A DNA stretch of 64,000 nucleotides from Ambrosia x helenae (GCA_030844895.1 CM061226.1:117042574-117106573); one strand, 5' to 3'. Shown: positions 48,016-59,388, counted from the first letter of the stretch. Notes: a model not told the origin generated them from the sequence alone. Translations and numbers: made by a program.

Positions 48016-49415
48016 AACTAGGATCTTACCCCGCGCTTCGCCGCGGGTCACGATATTCATAACAATAAAGCCGTGGCGCAAATATGTATTCAATTAATAG
48101 CTAAGTTTAATGTCTTAGCCAGGCAGTAGTTATGAAATCACTCTATAAATCCATCCTGTCATGATATAGAAACATTGACATACAGTTCCAAATCTTCAAT
48201 ACATATTAATGTTTTGGTGCCAATGCACTAAAAACGGGAAGTCAACTCAAATGTAGGTATGGAAACTTAATGGCAATTTTGATGGCCCCTTAAGTTGTAT
48301 CGCCACATGATCACATCATCTATCTCTGGTCAACTAACATTGGAATCCATGTGCCAACTATGACAATCAACGTCATTTAACTATACGTCTATACCAATCA
48401 TTAAAACAAATTAGTTATACCGATCAAGAAGTTAAAACTATAGATATATGTATACAATTCGCAAAGAAGAGAAGTGGCAAGGGATTGAAAAAAAATCAAA
48501 GCTCATTATATAAGCAAGAACTTACAGTGAAGGCTCAAACTTTTGGCAGCGCTTCAACCGGTTGCAATACAAATTGAGTAGAATTATCAATGCCCTCACA
48601 GTTGGTGCACGTTATCGTCGCCCCATTGATTAAACTACAACATCCAATGATATACGTATCATTAATCGTCCACCTCATCGAGAAAAATCCAAAGTTCAGT
48701 AAAGAAAGTGATCATTATGTTGTATTTCCAAATAGAAGCTGACATAGATCATCAATAAAAACCCCTAAATTAAACACAGAAAACAAAATTGACAATCACA
48801 ATTGAATTGACGTAATACGGAGTCAAAATCCAGAAACAAAAACCATACCCGTACAAATTAGGAATCTTGAAAAGGTTTGTTGTAGCAATCGATCAACCAA
48901 TTGAAGCCCTGAGACAAATTCAAGGAAAGAAAACCTTTTATAAACCACCCATGTATAAACAACCCATGATTGTAACCTTGTTGGAAACCGATTTACTGAC
49001 CTATGACGTAGACACATCACCTCTAGGTCTCTGATCATTTATGCAGGCCCATCGAATCCCGACTGCCGGGTTGTAATTCGCCATATATCTCATCAGAGCA
49101 TTTACTTTTCGGACCTTAGCCTCCTTTAACTAAATGATATCGGAAAACAAATCAGTTTGCCGGAACCCTACACGCCTTTGCTAGGCAATGAAGGAAGTTG
49201 GGAGGGACTTGATGGTAGAGGGAACAGAAGACAGGGGCCTTGGCGGTGACAGTGACAGTGGAAGATTGAAGAGGCTGTCCACATGATGATTGATGAATGC
49301 GTAAAGAAAAGAACACAGATAAAGGGCAGGAGATCTCATGCTCCAAAATATCTAAGAAGGAAATTACAAAAATACCCCCTTGCAACTGTAGACAAGAGCG
49401 ACGAGAAATGTTATT
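48016..49415 (-). mobile_element. Helitron in - orientation carrying unidentified GC-richer sequence
   Basis: The complement of the left edge reads CCCGCGGCGAAGCGCGGGG then TAAGATCCTAGTT: a strong hairpin shortly before CTAGT. The host sequence GAAATATTAGTAAC to the left appears to resume near 49415 (ATCAATAAATA...GATTAAAAATC), judging from the parallel copy at 47750-47790. The segment 48500-49400 is richer in GC than its surroundings and may be captured gene sequence, but no frame was recognised. Confidence 0.5.
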
Positions 49416-50311
49416 ATAATAATATCAATAAATAAGATTAAAAATCTTAAGAAATAACAACCAAATCATAATCAATCATTCAAATCAATGACATTAAAAT
49501 CATCATAAATAACATTAAAACTCTTCATAAATAACATCAAAATCATAATTTAAATTTCAAAATAAATGACATCTTGTGGTGCAGCCTTAGTAACAAACAT
49601 TTTGTGCTGGATTGAACACCATTTGAAGACACAATATTCGCAAATCAGGCCATCCAATCACAGTAAACCTTTACAAAAGCATTATGTAAAGAAAATTAAG
49701 AATGTGTAACTAAATATAAAATAAGAATATTATAAACATAAATGTTAAATATGCAACTAACAAACCTAACGACTTAAGAAACAATTTTTGCACGTAATAT
49801 TAGTATTACTATTAGTTAGTATTAGTAAGTATTAGTAATTAGTAATATATTCGTAAAAATAGTAATAGAAAATTTTAATTCGGTCAATAAGATATATAAG
49901 GGATTAAAATTAAAAATCTTAATATTAGTTTTAGTATTAGTAATATATTCGTAATTTAATTCGATCAATTTGGTCAATAATAAATAAATGAGCTTAAAAA
50001 TCGTAATATATAACATTAAATTCGGTCAATTATTATTAATGTCATTAAAACTCATAATAAATAACATTAAAAATGAATAAATTCTATTAAAAATGAATAA
50101 ATTCTTCAGTTGGATCTCCTTCGTCGTTCCCAACGTAACTCATGCAAAAACCCTTCTCCGCAAAGCGTTGCAACAGCAGCCATGACGGCATCAACGAAAA
50201 CGCAATCTGGTTGCAAGGGTTAGGATGAAAGAAGACGTTGACCTGCCCTTCGAGCTGGCACAATTATCGGTAAACCGAATTGCCGCGCGTAGCGCGGCTG
50301 CATTTTACTAG
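49416..50311 (+). mobile_element. Helitron-like body with + orientation 3' end
   Basis: AT-rich repeats resembling 47340-47800, ending in hairpin GCCGCGCGTAGCGCGGC and GCATTTTACTAG before T at 50311. Together with 46534-48015 it may be one Helitron into which the - strand one inserted. Confidence 0.5.
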
Positions 50312-51095
50312 TTTATATATTAATGAATAACTGAATAAAGCTATTTTCGTGTTTTGTGATTGTTTATTTTTTATGAAACATTTATGTCTTTTGTGATTTT
50401 TCTCTTTTGCATAGTATTTTTTTTAAATTTGCCAAGTTTAGTTTTTTTAATAGTTTTTTGTTACACAATGTTTTATGGTAATATTTTGTCCATCATGTTT
50501 TTTCGTTCAATTACCAGTTACCACAGTGTTTGGTGGTAACATTTGGTCAATCAACTTTTTTGCTTCTCGACTTTCTAATACGTGTTGATATAAATTCAAT
50601 TTCATCTACCTTTTATGTCACATGAGTCACTTAGTGTAAAATTTCATGTTTTTATTTTACGCTTTTTCCTGGTTTTTGCCATCGTTCAGTTGCTACTTAG
50701 TACGGTTTGACGTTCTTGCCGCATTGGGTTTGACGTTCCTGCCCCGCAATGCGGGGCTTAACACTCGTTTTATTAAAAATAAATGATAGTTGATTATAAA
50801 AGGGACAGAAGAAGCAACTGGAAACCATCCCGCTATAAAATACAATTGTAAATTAAAAGAATGAGTGGTTTCTTTTTCTTTTTAACATAAAGTCAACATT
50901 TTGTCGGTGTTGCTTTCTTTAAAATTCCAAACCAGAGAAAAGATAGCTTCTTGCTTAAAATTGAAGCCTCTAAATTGTCACCGCTCACTGTCACAAGCTC
51001 TTGACTAACCAAAAACTGCCTTCAGTTTTATATGCGATCTTTCTTTTAAAATTTATACACTCTTTATATTATATTTCATAACTATATTTTCTTCC
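50312..51095 (+). promoter_or_regulatory. Upstream region of the kinase gene
   Basis: Contains a further GC hairpin (GCCCCGCAATGCGGGGC near 50738) of the Helitron 3'-end type, then ordinary promoter-like AT-rich DNA. A TATATTATATTT stretch lies about 30 bp before the ATG at 51096; it may be too close to act as the TATA box. No other gene is seen. Confidence 0.4.
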
Positions 51096-53016
51096 ATGGA
51101 AGAGTTTGATTACCTCAAAATCCAACTTAAAGATATCCTATCAGCTACCGACAACTTTAACAAACGAGTTGGGCGTGGTGGGTTCGGGTCAGTGTACAAA
51201 GGAGAACTCTCTCGCCCAGAGGGACTTGTAACTGTAGCATGTAAGCGGTTAGATCGTGCATTCGGGCAAGGGAATGTCGAGTTTTTGAAGGAGATCATGA
51301 TGCTTTCGAAATACAAACATGAAAATTTGGTATCTCTGTTACACTTTTGCATAGAGGGTGACGAGAGGATCCTTGTGTACGAGTATGCATCTCGTGGGAG
51401 CCTCGATTCCTATCTAAGTGACCCTGGTGTTACATGGACTCAGCGTCTTAAGATATGTGTGGGAGCTGCTCGCGCACTAAACTATCTTCATGATCCGGCA
51501 GACACCCAACAAAGAATACTCCATCGAGACATCAAGAGTTCCAACATTCTTTTGGATGAGGAATGGAACGCTAAGGTTTCGGATTTTGGTCTATCAAAAA
51601 TTGGCCCGGCTAACCAACCCCAAACGTATCTTGTTTCTAATGCGGTTTGTACGCCTGGATATTGTGATCCGTTGTACTTGGAGACGGGTATCCTATCAAA
51701 AGAGTCTGATGTGTACTCGTTTGGAGTGGTGTTGTTTGAAGTAATGTGTGGGAAATTGTGTTTTGAATATTGTGGTGGTAGGTTACATGGTATTTTAGTG
51801 CCTATGTGGAAAAAATGTTTTGAAGAAAAAAAACTAGATGACATAGTTTTTCCTGGTCTAAAGGAACATATGGAACCTGGTTCGCTGAATACGTTTTCTA
51901 CCATTGCTTATCAATGTTTAAAGCGAGCTCGTGAACAACGACCAACAATGGTCGAGGTCTTGGAAAAACTTGAGATTGCACTTGAACAACAAGTAAATTT
52001 TATTTATTTTTGTTCATATTACATGTCTAGATCTGACTGATATGTATTATCCATAATATATAGAAATGTAGACATGGTTGAAAAGTGTATAAAATTAGGT
52101 TAAAGTGAGTGTTTTGTAGTGAAATGGGGGTAATTTATAATTTTTTTTTTTTGACCGTTGATATATATAGCCGTTGGTTTATTTTTTTTTATTTTTTTTT
52201 TTAAAGAAATTATTAAACATTTTCATTAAAATTCGCGAAAAATTACATTAAGATAGCGGGCAGGCGGGCAACAAGCTGCGCCGCCACCCCTTTCTGGATA
52301 GAAAACCCTAGCCTACTAAAAACGAACCCCTGCCCCCCCGGAGTCGTGACACTGCTATGAATAACTCGTTGGACTCTGGTCAGGAAACGGATGGCTTCCG
52401 GTGCCAAAGCGCCAAAGGTATCAAATGCCAGGGGTACGAAAACGTGTTGGTTCTCCTCACAGGCTTTAGCATGCTTCTCAACTTTCTTCGCCTCCGCTTT
52501 CCGCACCGCTTGCCCTGCTACAAAACCAGTATCCCTCAAACCAACCAGCGGAGATACGCCTGTTAAGTCGACACAAGCGTGTTTCCCCCCGGCCCACCCA
52601 AAGACAAGCAAGTCTGCTGGACGTAGGGTGGATCTCCCTTCTGTGGGGTCCGAGAGGAAATTCACAGGAGCCTCTTTCTTGGCTGAGATCCCAGCCCTTC
52701 TTATTTAAATTGACCGTTTGAAATATGTTGGCCCAATAAGAACCCGCCACGTGGCCACTCCACTCCCCCACGCCAGTGGGCTTCCTCCCGCCCCTCTCCA
52801 CGCCAAGGTGCGGCGGTGTTCAGGCCCTTCCCGCCCCCTCTCCCGCCCCCACTCCGTCTAGTCTTACAGGAGGTTATTGAAGATATCGGAAAGAGAACGA
52901 GCTTTGAAGAAATGCGAAGAATTGCAGATCAAGCTGTAACTCCTCTATCCTACATAACGCAGAGTCAACTTCTCTTGCTTTTCATGAAAGGGATGCTTGT
53001 TGACGATGGCAAAACG
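51096..53016 (+). CDS. Cytosolic receptor-like protein kinase, N-terminal part of a kinase/PP2 gene
   Basis: Exons 51096-51992 (299 codons) and 52870-53016 (49 codons). Kinase motifs in order: glycine loop GRGGFGSVYKG (26-36), VACK with Lys50, HRDIKSSN (143-150, an RD kinase), DFG (163-165), activation segment TPGYCDPLY, SDVYSFGVVLFE and RPTMVEVLEKLE. There is no signal peptide or transmembrane helix, so it should act in the cytosol or on membrane surfaces. Exon 2 (TSFEEMRRIADQAVTPLSYI, then SQLLLLFMKGMLVDDGKT) is the linker that in this family leads to an exon beginning WFS and then to PP2-type lectin domains. That exon is missing here: only 99 bp separate exon 2 from the next homologous exon, whose phase does not fit. 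Reading through the donor adds 15 codons and stops at 53062. The intron at 51993-52869 holds a retroelement fragment. Confidence 0.8.
52200..52700 (-). mobile_element. Retroelement fragment with nuclease-like domain in the kinase intron
   Basis: The - strand frame 52665-52243 encodes RPADLLVFGWAGGKHACVDL, then TGVSPL, GFVAGQAVRKAEAKKVEKHA, KACEENQHVFVPLAFDTFGA and VAAQLVARLPAIL. The following - strand sequence runs into an A-rich tail (T-rich on +, 52141-52203), as for an element integrated by reverse transcription. The blocks match the relic at 39824-40260. The AD...CVDLTG...AEAKK pattern suggests a PD-(D/E)XK nuclease fold associated with plant reverse-transcriptase elements; this is inference. 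It is an insertion in the opposite orientation to the kinase gene. Confidence 0.6.
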
Positions 53017-53092
53017 GTAACTAGCTTGCTCCTGTTCATAGAAATTCATTGCATAAACTATTGATTTAATTCAACTTTGATATATTAATACG

Positions 53093-54576
53093 ATGACGGA
53101 TCATGATGTGTGCAGATTTCAGCACTTGTTAAAACATGTATCAACCCAAGAGTTGAGACTGAAAGTCAAGACTCAATTCTTGTCGCCAAATGTCCCATAC
53201 ATCATAAACCTTGTTTACGATCACAATGGCAATCGTCCGCATCATAATAGCCTGCGTATTCCCTTCAAATACAAACTAGAAGAAATGAGACAATATGTAA
53301 CATCATGTGTTGCATGTGTTGGGGAAGGTGGACGGCGAAGGACCGAACTGTTTCAGTTTACCAGTACCAAAAATGAACATTGTTTCGACATTCTCTTCGC
53401 GAGTGAGACAGGGAACTCATTTTCTATTTCCATTGAAGGCGTTGAATTTTGTCCTGTAGACTTTGTATGTAGACATATTTAAAATAATTTGATTGTGTAC
53501 TTCATTTTGATGTTCAGATTCTAATGCCAATTAATGTCATTATAGGAGAAGGATGAAAACAAGGCGGATCATATGCAACCGACAGACATTGATTGGGGGG
53601 AAAGATTGCCACGTGATTACATCCGCGTAGTTAAATGGTCAAAAGATATTGATGAGTCGATGACCAGGAAGGAAGTTTACTTGGTTCTTCGCAAAGGACT
53701 CTACATCAATGATTCACAACAGGTATAACGCACCCTTCAGGCTTCGTTAATTGTTAATGTTTTAAAATGACATTAACAATGAGAATTATTCCCACAATGA
53801 GTACTCATATGAAACGCTATTGTTGATAAATGAAATCAGTGGTTTTCTATTAGTAAGAGGTCAAAGAAACGTCTTATGCTACCTGCGCGAGCAATTCTTC
53901 CAAAAGAAGGATCGGGATGGAATTTTCTATCACTGACAGGATCAAGGTTATATATCTCCATTTCTCATCATTTTTTTTGTGACATGCATTATGTATATCA
54001 TATCATATTACTTTATAAGATATGCCTTCTTTACTATCTTGCAGATTTCAGGAGGTGGCCGAGTTTCGTGATATTAATCATATAGTTATCCATTTACAAT
54101 TCGACTCCCAATTATTGTCAACCATAATGTATGCATGTTACCTTGTTTACAAACTACCTGAAAATGCCTCTGTGTTTGAGGGTGTCGTAGTAGTAAGTTT
54201 TGAGACACGGTCTAGGGCGCATGTCCCAGTAGAACATCATGTCTATTTAGTTACTCCTCCTCATACCCCGATTATTGAACTAAGCCCTTGTGAGAAACCA
54301 CCAAAAACGCGTAAAATAAAAGGTCATCCAAAACTCAGGAAGGATGGTTGGATGGAAATTCAAGTGTGTGAACTTTATAATAGTAATAGTATTACTCCTC
54401 ATATGGAGAGTGGTTATTTGGAGAGTTTGAATGAATGGAACTTTACCGGCCTTCTTGTGCAAAGCGTTGAGCTCAGGCCGGCTAAAGTTTCATGGAAACA
54501 CTCCAATTACATCAAGACCCACTATGATGAGGTTTCCCGGCAACATTGGATACAAGAACGTCGTTGGTTAGACTAG
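53093..54576 (+). CDS. Double PP2-type (Nictaba-like lectin) protein, C-terminal part of the kinase/PP2 gene
   Basis: Exons 53093-53464 (or 53116-53464 if spliced), 53546-53722, 53840-53946, 54045-54576. From the ATG at 53093 they give one frame of 395 residues. The first module runs from FQHLLKHVSTQ through LKVKTQFLSPNVPYIINLVY, LEEMRQYVTSCVA and ELFQFTS to GVEFCPVDF. A hinge with DWGERLPRDYIRVV follows, then the second module: WFSISKRSKKRLMLPAR, FQEVAEFRDINH, YACYLVYKLPE, KGHPKLRKDGWMEIQV and GLLVQSVELRPAKVSW. RKDGWMEIQ and the GLLVQ..E.RP end are PP2 signatures; such domains bind N-glycans or chitin oligomers. The ancestral gene joined this to the kinase upstream. Here a 3n+2 exon equivalent to 53840-53946 has been lost from the first module, so the kinase and PP2 frames no longer connect. 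It is either a separate gene using the new ATG or a decaying half-gene. Confidence 0.7.
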
Positions 54577-55091
54577 TTCTATTTCTGATAGAAGATGGTT
54601 AGAAACTTTAGCAGTCGCGCTCATATAATAGGATATTTGAGTTTTCTATGTCTTGATGGATGCGTAGAATCAAGGTTGCAGTTTGTATTGGACAACATAA
54701 TTGTTGCAAGTTGTAACCATGAGCAACCAGTTTTATTTTATTATGCCATGTTTGTATTGTATGAATCATTACATTATTGTGACTTGAGATTTATTTTAAC
54801 AATATTTACTTGCTTCTTTCAATCTAATTATTTTGACTATATATAATTAAAAAACCATAATACCAAGTGTTCATGCCATATTACAAAGGGGTCTATGGAA
54901 AGTGTGTAGGATTATAAGAAAAAATGGATCCCCTGCTGGATTTGAAGGTTATTAATTTGTCGAGTAAACGGCCTAATGGGGGCTGCAACACCGATGGCTC
55001 CTATCTTTTGTTACAACACTTTTAAGACCCAAAATAAAGAGTACCATGTGATTGCTACTCGGTTTATATAAATTTAAAGAGTTTTTTCACA
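54577..55091. other. Spacer of duplication unit 1, with a tiny inverted kinase relic
   Basis: 54597-54680 read on the - strand gives IHQDIENSNILL, a decayed HRDIKSSNILL, like the larger relics at 38.1 and 41.5 kb. From about 54840 to 55091 the sequence aligns with 59065-59380 in unit 2 (shared CTCCTATCTTTTGTTACAAC). Confidence 0.6.
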
Positions 55092-55745
55092 GCATCTGGT
55101 ACGGTCCAAACTTCCTTGCAGCCCTCATCGTCCTGCTAGAATTTGCTTTGCAGCATCATGATCTTTGCAATTGTTCAAAAATTGTTGTCATCAAATTGTC
55201 GATGATAAAAGTGGAGACGAGAAAATGGGTCAAACGGGTCAAAATTCGCCCAAAGAAATTTCCTAAATCAGTTTTTTTTCAAAAAGAAAGTTAACATTTT
55301 ACCAAGTAAGATATACTTTTGGTAGCCGCATTTTTACTTATAAAAAAACTGAATTTCTTTTGTACAAAAGTGTTTTAGGTCTAACCCAAACCGTTAATTA
55401 AGCTGCTGAAAGAAATCACTACAGCAGCCTCAGCAACAGAACCAATAGTTATACCATTTTCAGCATCTCTTGTTTTCTTTCTACCCTTAAAAATGTGTAA
55501 CAACTGTCCATCCACTTTCTGCTGCTTCCTTTTCCCTTTCTTTTCTTTCCTGCATTTTTTGAGTATGCAACTTGATGGACAAGTACAGGTAGAAATTTTA
55601 ACTTATTTATATGATAGGTGAATTTTGGCTATATTTTTACTGATAGAAAGCGAAGATATATTATATAAGACTAATAAAATTAGCTAAAAAGGAAACGCGT
55701 CAAGAGATTGTCTTGTTTAAAAGTCATCCAAATTATGCTAAAGTG
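55092..55745 (-). pseudogene. RRP7 3'-end pseudogene (duplication unit 1)
   Basis: The - strand parallels the last two exons of the RRP7 gene at 59389-59796: remnants of GWTVVTHF, GRKK, the QAAVTD region, then MMLQSKF and AARKF are visible with stops and indels. Similarity continues into the upstream intron to about 55745 (compare 59995). Upstream exons are absent, so it is a truncated copy made by segmental duplication. Confidence 0.85.
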
Positions 55746-55874
55746 TTGCAACACCATCACTTTGTGAGATGCATTTTGAATTGATTAATCAGACTGAATA
55801 AAAATAAAAAAAGTCTACTCATTATGCTATGGCCCAAGAAATTAAGGAATCCATGTGATTCCTAAATATCAAGT

Positions 55875-56010
55875 ATAACTTATTCCATGGGATGACCTCA
55901 AAATTCCATTGGAAGCTGTTAAACTGGCCACCAACAATTTTGCAGCCAACAAACAAATCGGGTAGCGTGGGTTTGGAACGGTGTACATAGGAGAACTCTC
56001 TCGTCCAGAC
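55875..56010 (+). pseudogene. Kinase N-terminal relic (duplication unit 2)
   Basis: Reads DDLKIPLEAVKLATNNFAA, then NKQIG, a stop, RGFGTVYIGELSRPD, matching YLKIQLKDILSATDNFNK and GRGGFGSVYKGELSRPE at the start of the kinase at 51096. The glycine loop is broken by a TAG. It ends abruptly at an inserted repeat beginning CAGTGGCGCAAG. Confidence 0.85.
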
Positions 56011-56990
56011 CAGTGGCGCAAGTTAGATGGGGGCGACCGACCCCGAATTTTCGCTTAGAAGTTCCGATTATATAGTATTCATATAGAATTTTTTAGGATC
56101 TTTTAAGATTTGCAAAGGGTTAAACACCACCCACTGTCCACCACTATCGACCACCGTCCACTGTCCACTGTCCACCACCGCCACCGTCCACCATCACCCA
56201 CCCACCACCACCATCCATACACCACCACTAGTTTATTTTAGCAGTCTACAGATGTGTTCCGCATTTTACCTCTGAAAACACAAACACCACCTAGTCTTTT
56301 TATGTCGTTTTAAAGTCACTCAACTTTGATTTACAGTTCCAATCCTACACTATCAAGTTACCAGGTTACTTTGATGACTATGTTGGTCAACAGGTCCATC
56401 ACGTATCTCCCCGGAGATTATGTCCATGCCATACTTTATAATCATATTATGCAATATGATATACACGCACATCAAGACCCTTATTATTCTTAATACATAA
56501 GATTAAATATAAAAAGCAACTAAAGTAAGAACACATTTTTCATTAATGTAAAAAAACTACATAAAAATAATTTTGGAGTTATTCCACAATTCTTGTTCCC
56601 ATGTTGTTTAGTTCTTGAATGTTTTATCTCCTAAACACGTTATTTTTTGGTTTTCTTTTTTCTTTTTATTTTCATTTTTTTTGAAGTTTTCAATAGTATC
56701 AACAAATAAATTCTTTTTTAAATAAACATGATATACAAACGCTTAACAAGACACACATTTAAAAGTTGGGCATCGTATTTTGAGGAATAAACTTTTAGGA
56801 CATTAAATATGGTTTAATCAACCCTTTAATATTTTCTTGAATTAAAGATAGAATCCAAAGCAATAACAATTAACTTATGTTACAAAACTTAATAACTTTA
56901 TTAAACCATAACGACTAGTTAACCCAAGCACATGATTTTAGACTACTAGAATTCATGTCGCGCTTGTTTTTATTGATGTTTTACTAATGT
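56011..56990. other. Inserted repeat DNA in duplication unit 2
   Basis: Starts CAGTGGCGCAAGTTAG, like many plant hAT-type ends, followed by CCACC-rich simple sequence (56125-56225). Then comes AT-rich DNA with nothing I can assign. The right end and target duplication were not found. Confidence 0.4.
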
Positions 56991-57322
56991 CTAGTTAGTT
57001 TTACGAGTTGTTAGTGCAGTTGCACGCATGTCATCCGGCGGTAAACAAACACATGCATGAAAGATACATGCAACCTTTTGATGTGGTGAACAAATGTCTG
57101 GAGGACAGTCCTTAACATTTTGACAAGGAATATGAGGTTCGGCGAGTGAAACTTGGGGAAACATCACTAATCCTGGCACAAACAACCGAAAAACAACATT
57201 AACAACCGACGAATATATGTGTGTGTGTGATTTGGTCTTAAACTAAAGGAATCGAGAACAATATAGTTACCGGTGACAAACATTAACATGATACATAAGG
57301 TTGTATGACTTGATAGAACCAT
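56991..57322 (-). CDS. Small secreted cysteine-rich (defensin-like) peptide
   Basis: Two exons on the - strand: 57322-57271 (52 nt) and 57172-56991 (182 nt), giving 77 residues plus stop. The intron has GTAACT and a GCCAG acceptor and splits the codon just after the first 17 residues. Residues 1-28 (MVLSSHTTLCIMLMF..., ending SLAE) form a signal peptide. The mature part has six cysteines spaced C-x5-C-x4-C-x7-C-x4-C-x1-C, with the C-x4-C-x-C end typical of plant defensin-like and nodule-type cysteine-rich peptides. An intron at the end of the signal peptide is also usual in those genes. A TATAAATA box is 44 bp before the ATG. The role is not known; such peptides serve in defence or reproductive and symbiotic signalling. 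It lies in the gap between the kinase and PP2 remnants of unit 2. Confidence 0.7.
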
Positions 57323-57365
57323 CTTGAAACTTACGTTTATGGTGAAACTATATTAATTCTTTCGA

Positions 57366-57373
57366 TATTTATA
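57366..57373 (-). promoter_or_regulatory. TATA box of the defensin-like gene
   Basis: TATAAATA on the - strand, 44 bp upstream of the start codon, in a short leader without other ATGs. This implies a very short 5' UTR of roughly 10-20 nt. Confidence 0.55.
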
Positions 57374-58119
57374 CACAAGTAAGATTTTGATCGCAATTAA
57401 TGATTCCTTGAAACCTTAATAAATAAAAAATAACAAATCTTTTTGTTCACATACACTAATTAGTTATCTTTCTAGAAACAAAGATATCATTTGTTAACAA
57501 TATAAATATAAACTTCAAATTTAATGCATCTTTTCTCTCACCTATGAAAACATGAAGTAAAATTTTAAGCATAAACTAAAAAAATTCAAAACCCTAAAAG
57601 GGGCAATCACAAATATAAAAGATATGGTCAAGACTCAAGGAGATGGGAGTGAACCTTGGTAAATCACAAACTTAGATCATTCGATTAAAAAAATACTTTG
57701 TTTGTCGCTTCTGCTTGTCTAGTTTTCCCGAATGATGTTTGTTCAATCGTTGGCTTCTATTTGTCGAATGTCGACTAAAAGAGGTGGATGTTTGTTCCAT
57801 TTTGATTAAACTCTGTGTGATGGTGGAATAACAACACAACCCAATAACTAGCAAAAGGTGTAGTTGATAAACTAAAACATTAAATAAAATAAGAAAAGTA
57901 AACAAAAAAGATTTGATTGGATGGATTTGGTGGTGGCCCCACATGTTGTTTATTTTGGGTTGACAATGGCTTCAATAACTAAACCGAATACCTAAGGGGC
58001 GCGGAGCTCCGCTCATTAACACCGTAGCACCTTTAGTAATTCCACAATGCATGGTCTTACAAAAAGCAAGTAGCGTAACTATTTAAGTGACCAGGGGTTA
58101 TGGACTTATGGGTATTGAA
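57374..58119. other. Spacer, no gene seen
   Basis: AT-rich upstream region of the defensin-like gene, then diverged DNA leading into the PP2 remnant. A GGGGCGCGGAGCTCCGCTC palindrome near 57998 stands out as GC-rich but is unassigned. Confidence 0.4.
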
Positions 58120-58865
58120 TTGGGCTATTGGCAATTCGGGTCAGACACTTCAAAGGGTATTGTAATAACAGGTTTTAAGGCTTGGTCTCCGCTGCATAAA
58201 GCAACAAAACATTATATCTATTTAGCTACGCCACCTCCAGAGCCGGACCATCAGTGTTAACAGGTTAGGCTTGGGCCTAGGGCCCCAAACATAAAGGGCC
58301 TCATTTTTTAAACTTTTTTTTATGTATAGTATTGGTATTGGGCTTTGTAATCAATAGAAATTCACTAAAAAGGTATGCGAAGAAATAGGCAGAATAGAAA
58401 TTAACCGTCTATTGGAAGCCGAAGGTTAGATTGATCAGGTTCAGATTTGTTTATTGGCTTTATCTTCTTATTCACTGCCATATTTGCAATCAAGTAAAAG
58501 ATTTCAATTTCTTTTGAATACTGTCTAAATATTTAAGTATTGTTATTAAAAAACGGGGAGCTTTGTTTGAATCGTAGAAATGATTCCTACAAAAAATTGT
58601 AACTTAGCTCAAAATCTAAAAACTTGACAAAGCTATGAACCGCTAAGTAATGATCTACCTACAAACACTAAACCGACAATGACAGGTTAAAGGCCCCCAA
58701 AAAAATCCGCTTAGGGCCCCCAATATGGTTGGGACGACTCTGCCACCTCATACCCCGGTTATCGAACTTATAGCCCAGGCGAGAGACCATCAAGAACGAG
58801 TAAAATAAAAGGTCATCCGAAACTCAGGAAGGATGGTTGGATGGAAATTCCAGTGTGGGAGTTTC
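58120..58865 (+). pseudogene. PP2 C-terminal relic (duplication unit 2)
   Basis: 58150-58237 parallels 54185-54260 of the PP2 exon (a decayed VVVSFETRSRAHV, then HYIYLATPPH across the insertion). The rest continues at 58743 with PPHTPVIEL, KIKGHPKLRKDGWMEIPVWE and stops shortly after. A 505-bp element splits it at PPH. The final GLLVQ block is lost. Confidence 0.85.
58238..58742. mobile_element. MITE inserted in the PP2 relic
   Basis: Ends CAGAGCCGGACC and, complemented, CAGAGTCGTCCC. The exact 7-bp direct repeat CCACCTC flanks it (58231-58237, 58743-58749), and removing the element and one repeat restores the PP2 alignment. Sub-terminal GGGCCCCAA/GGGCCTC blocks recur inside. CAGAG ends with a 7-8 bp duplication suggest hAT. 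Confidence 0.8.
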
Positions 58866-59388
58866 ACCTTGATTTTAATTTTCGATATTCTTTCGAAAAT
58901 AATTATATAGCAAACAAAAATGATTTAAGTTTTATCCGTACATCAGTTTATAATCAAAAGTTCAAAGCTTTATGTTAGTTTTGATCTTGACCTGTAATAT
59001 ATGTTGGAAAGATTAATGAAAATATGTTTTTCACTAATGCTGGACACATAGTTTTGATTACTAATAATTAAAAAACCATAATTATAAGTTTTATACTACA
59101 TTAAAACGCATACAGGTGGATCATACCATGTTACAAAGAATCTCATAAATACTGTGTAATTTCAATTTCGATTAAAAATAAATGATTCCCTATTGAATTT
59201 GGAGTTCATTAATTTGTCAAGAAAACACCATAATAGGGCCTGCGTCACCAACAGCTCCTATCTTTTGTTACAACACTTTTAAGAGCCAAAATGAACAGTA
59301 AAATGTGACTACAGCGCAGGTTTTCGTACAAAATTTGAAAAACTTTTCCAACTTATGAACCAATTGATTATATAAGAGCTCACATCAT

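Noticed and set aside
51488..51904. 138-codon - strand frame in the kinase exon
   Set aside because: Antisense shadow of the conserved kinase coding sequence.
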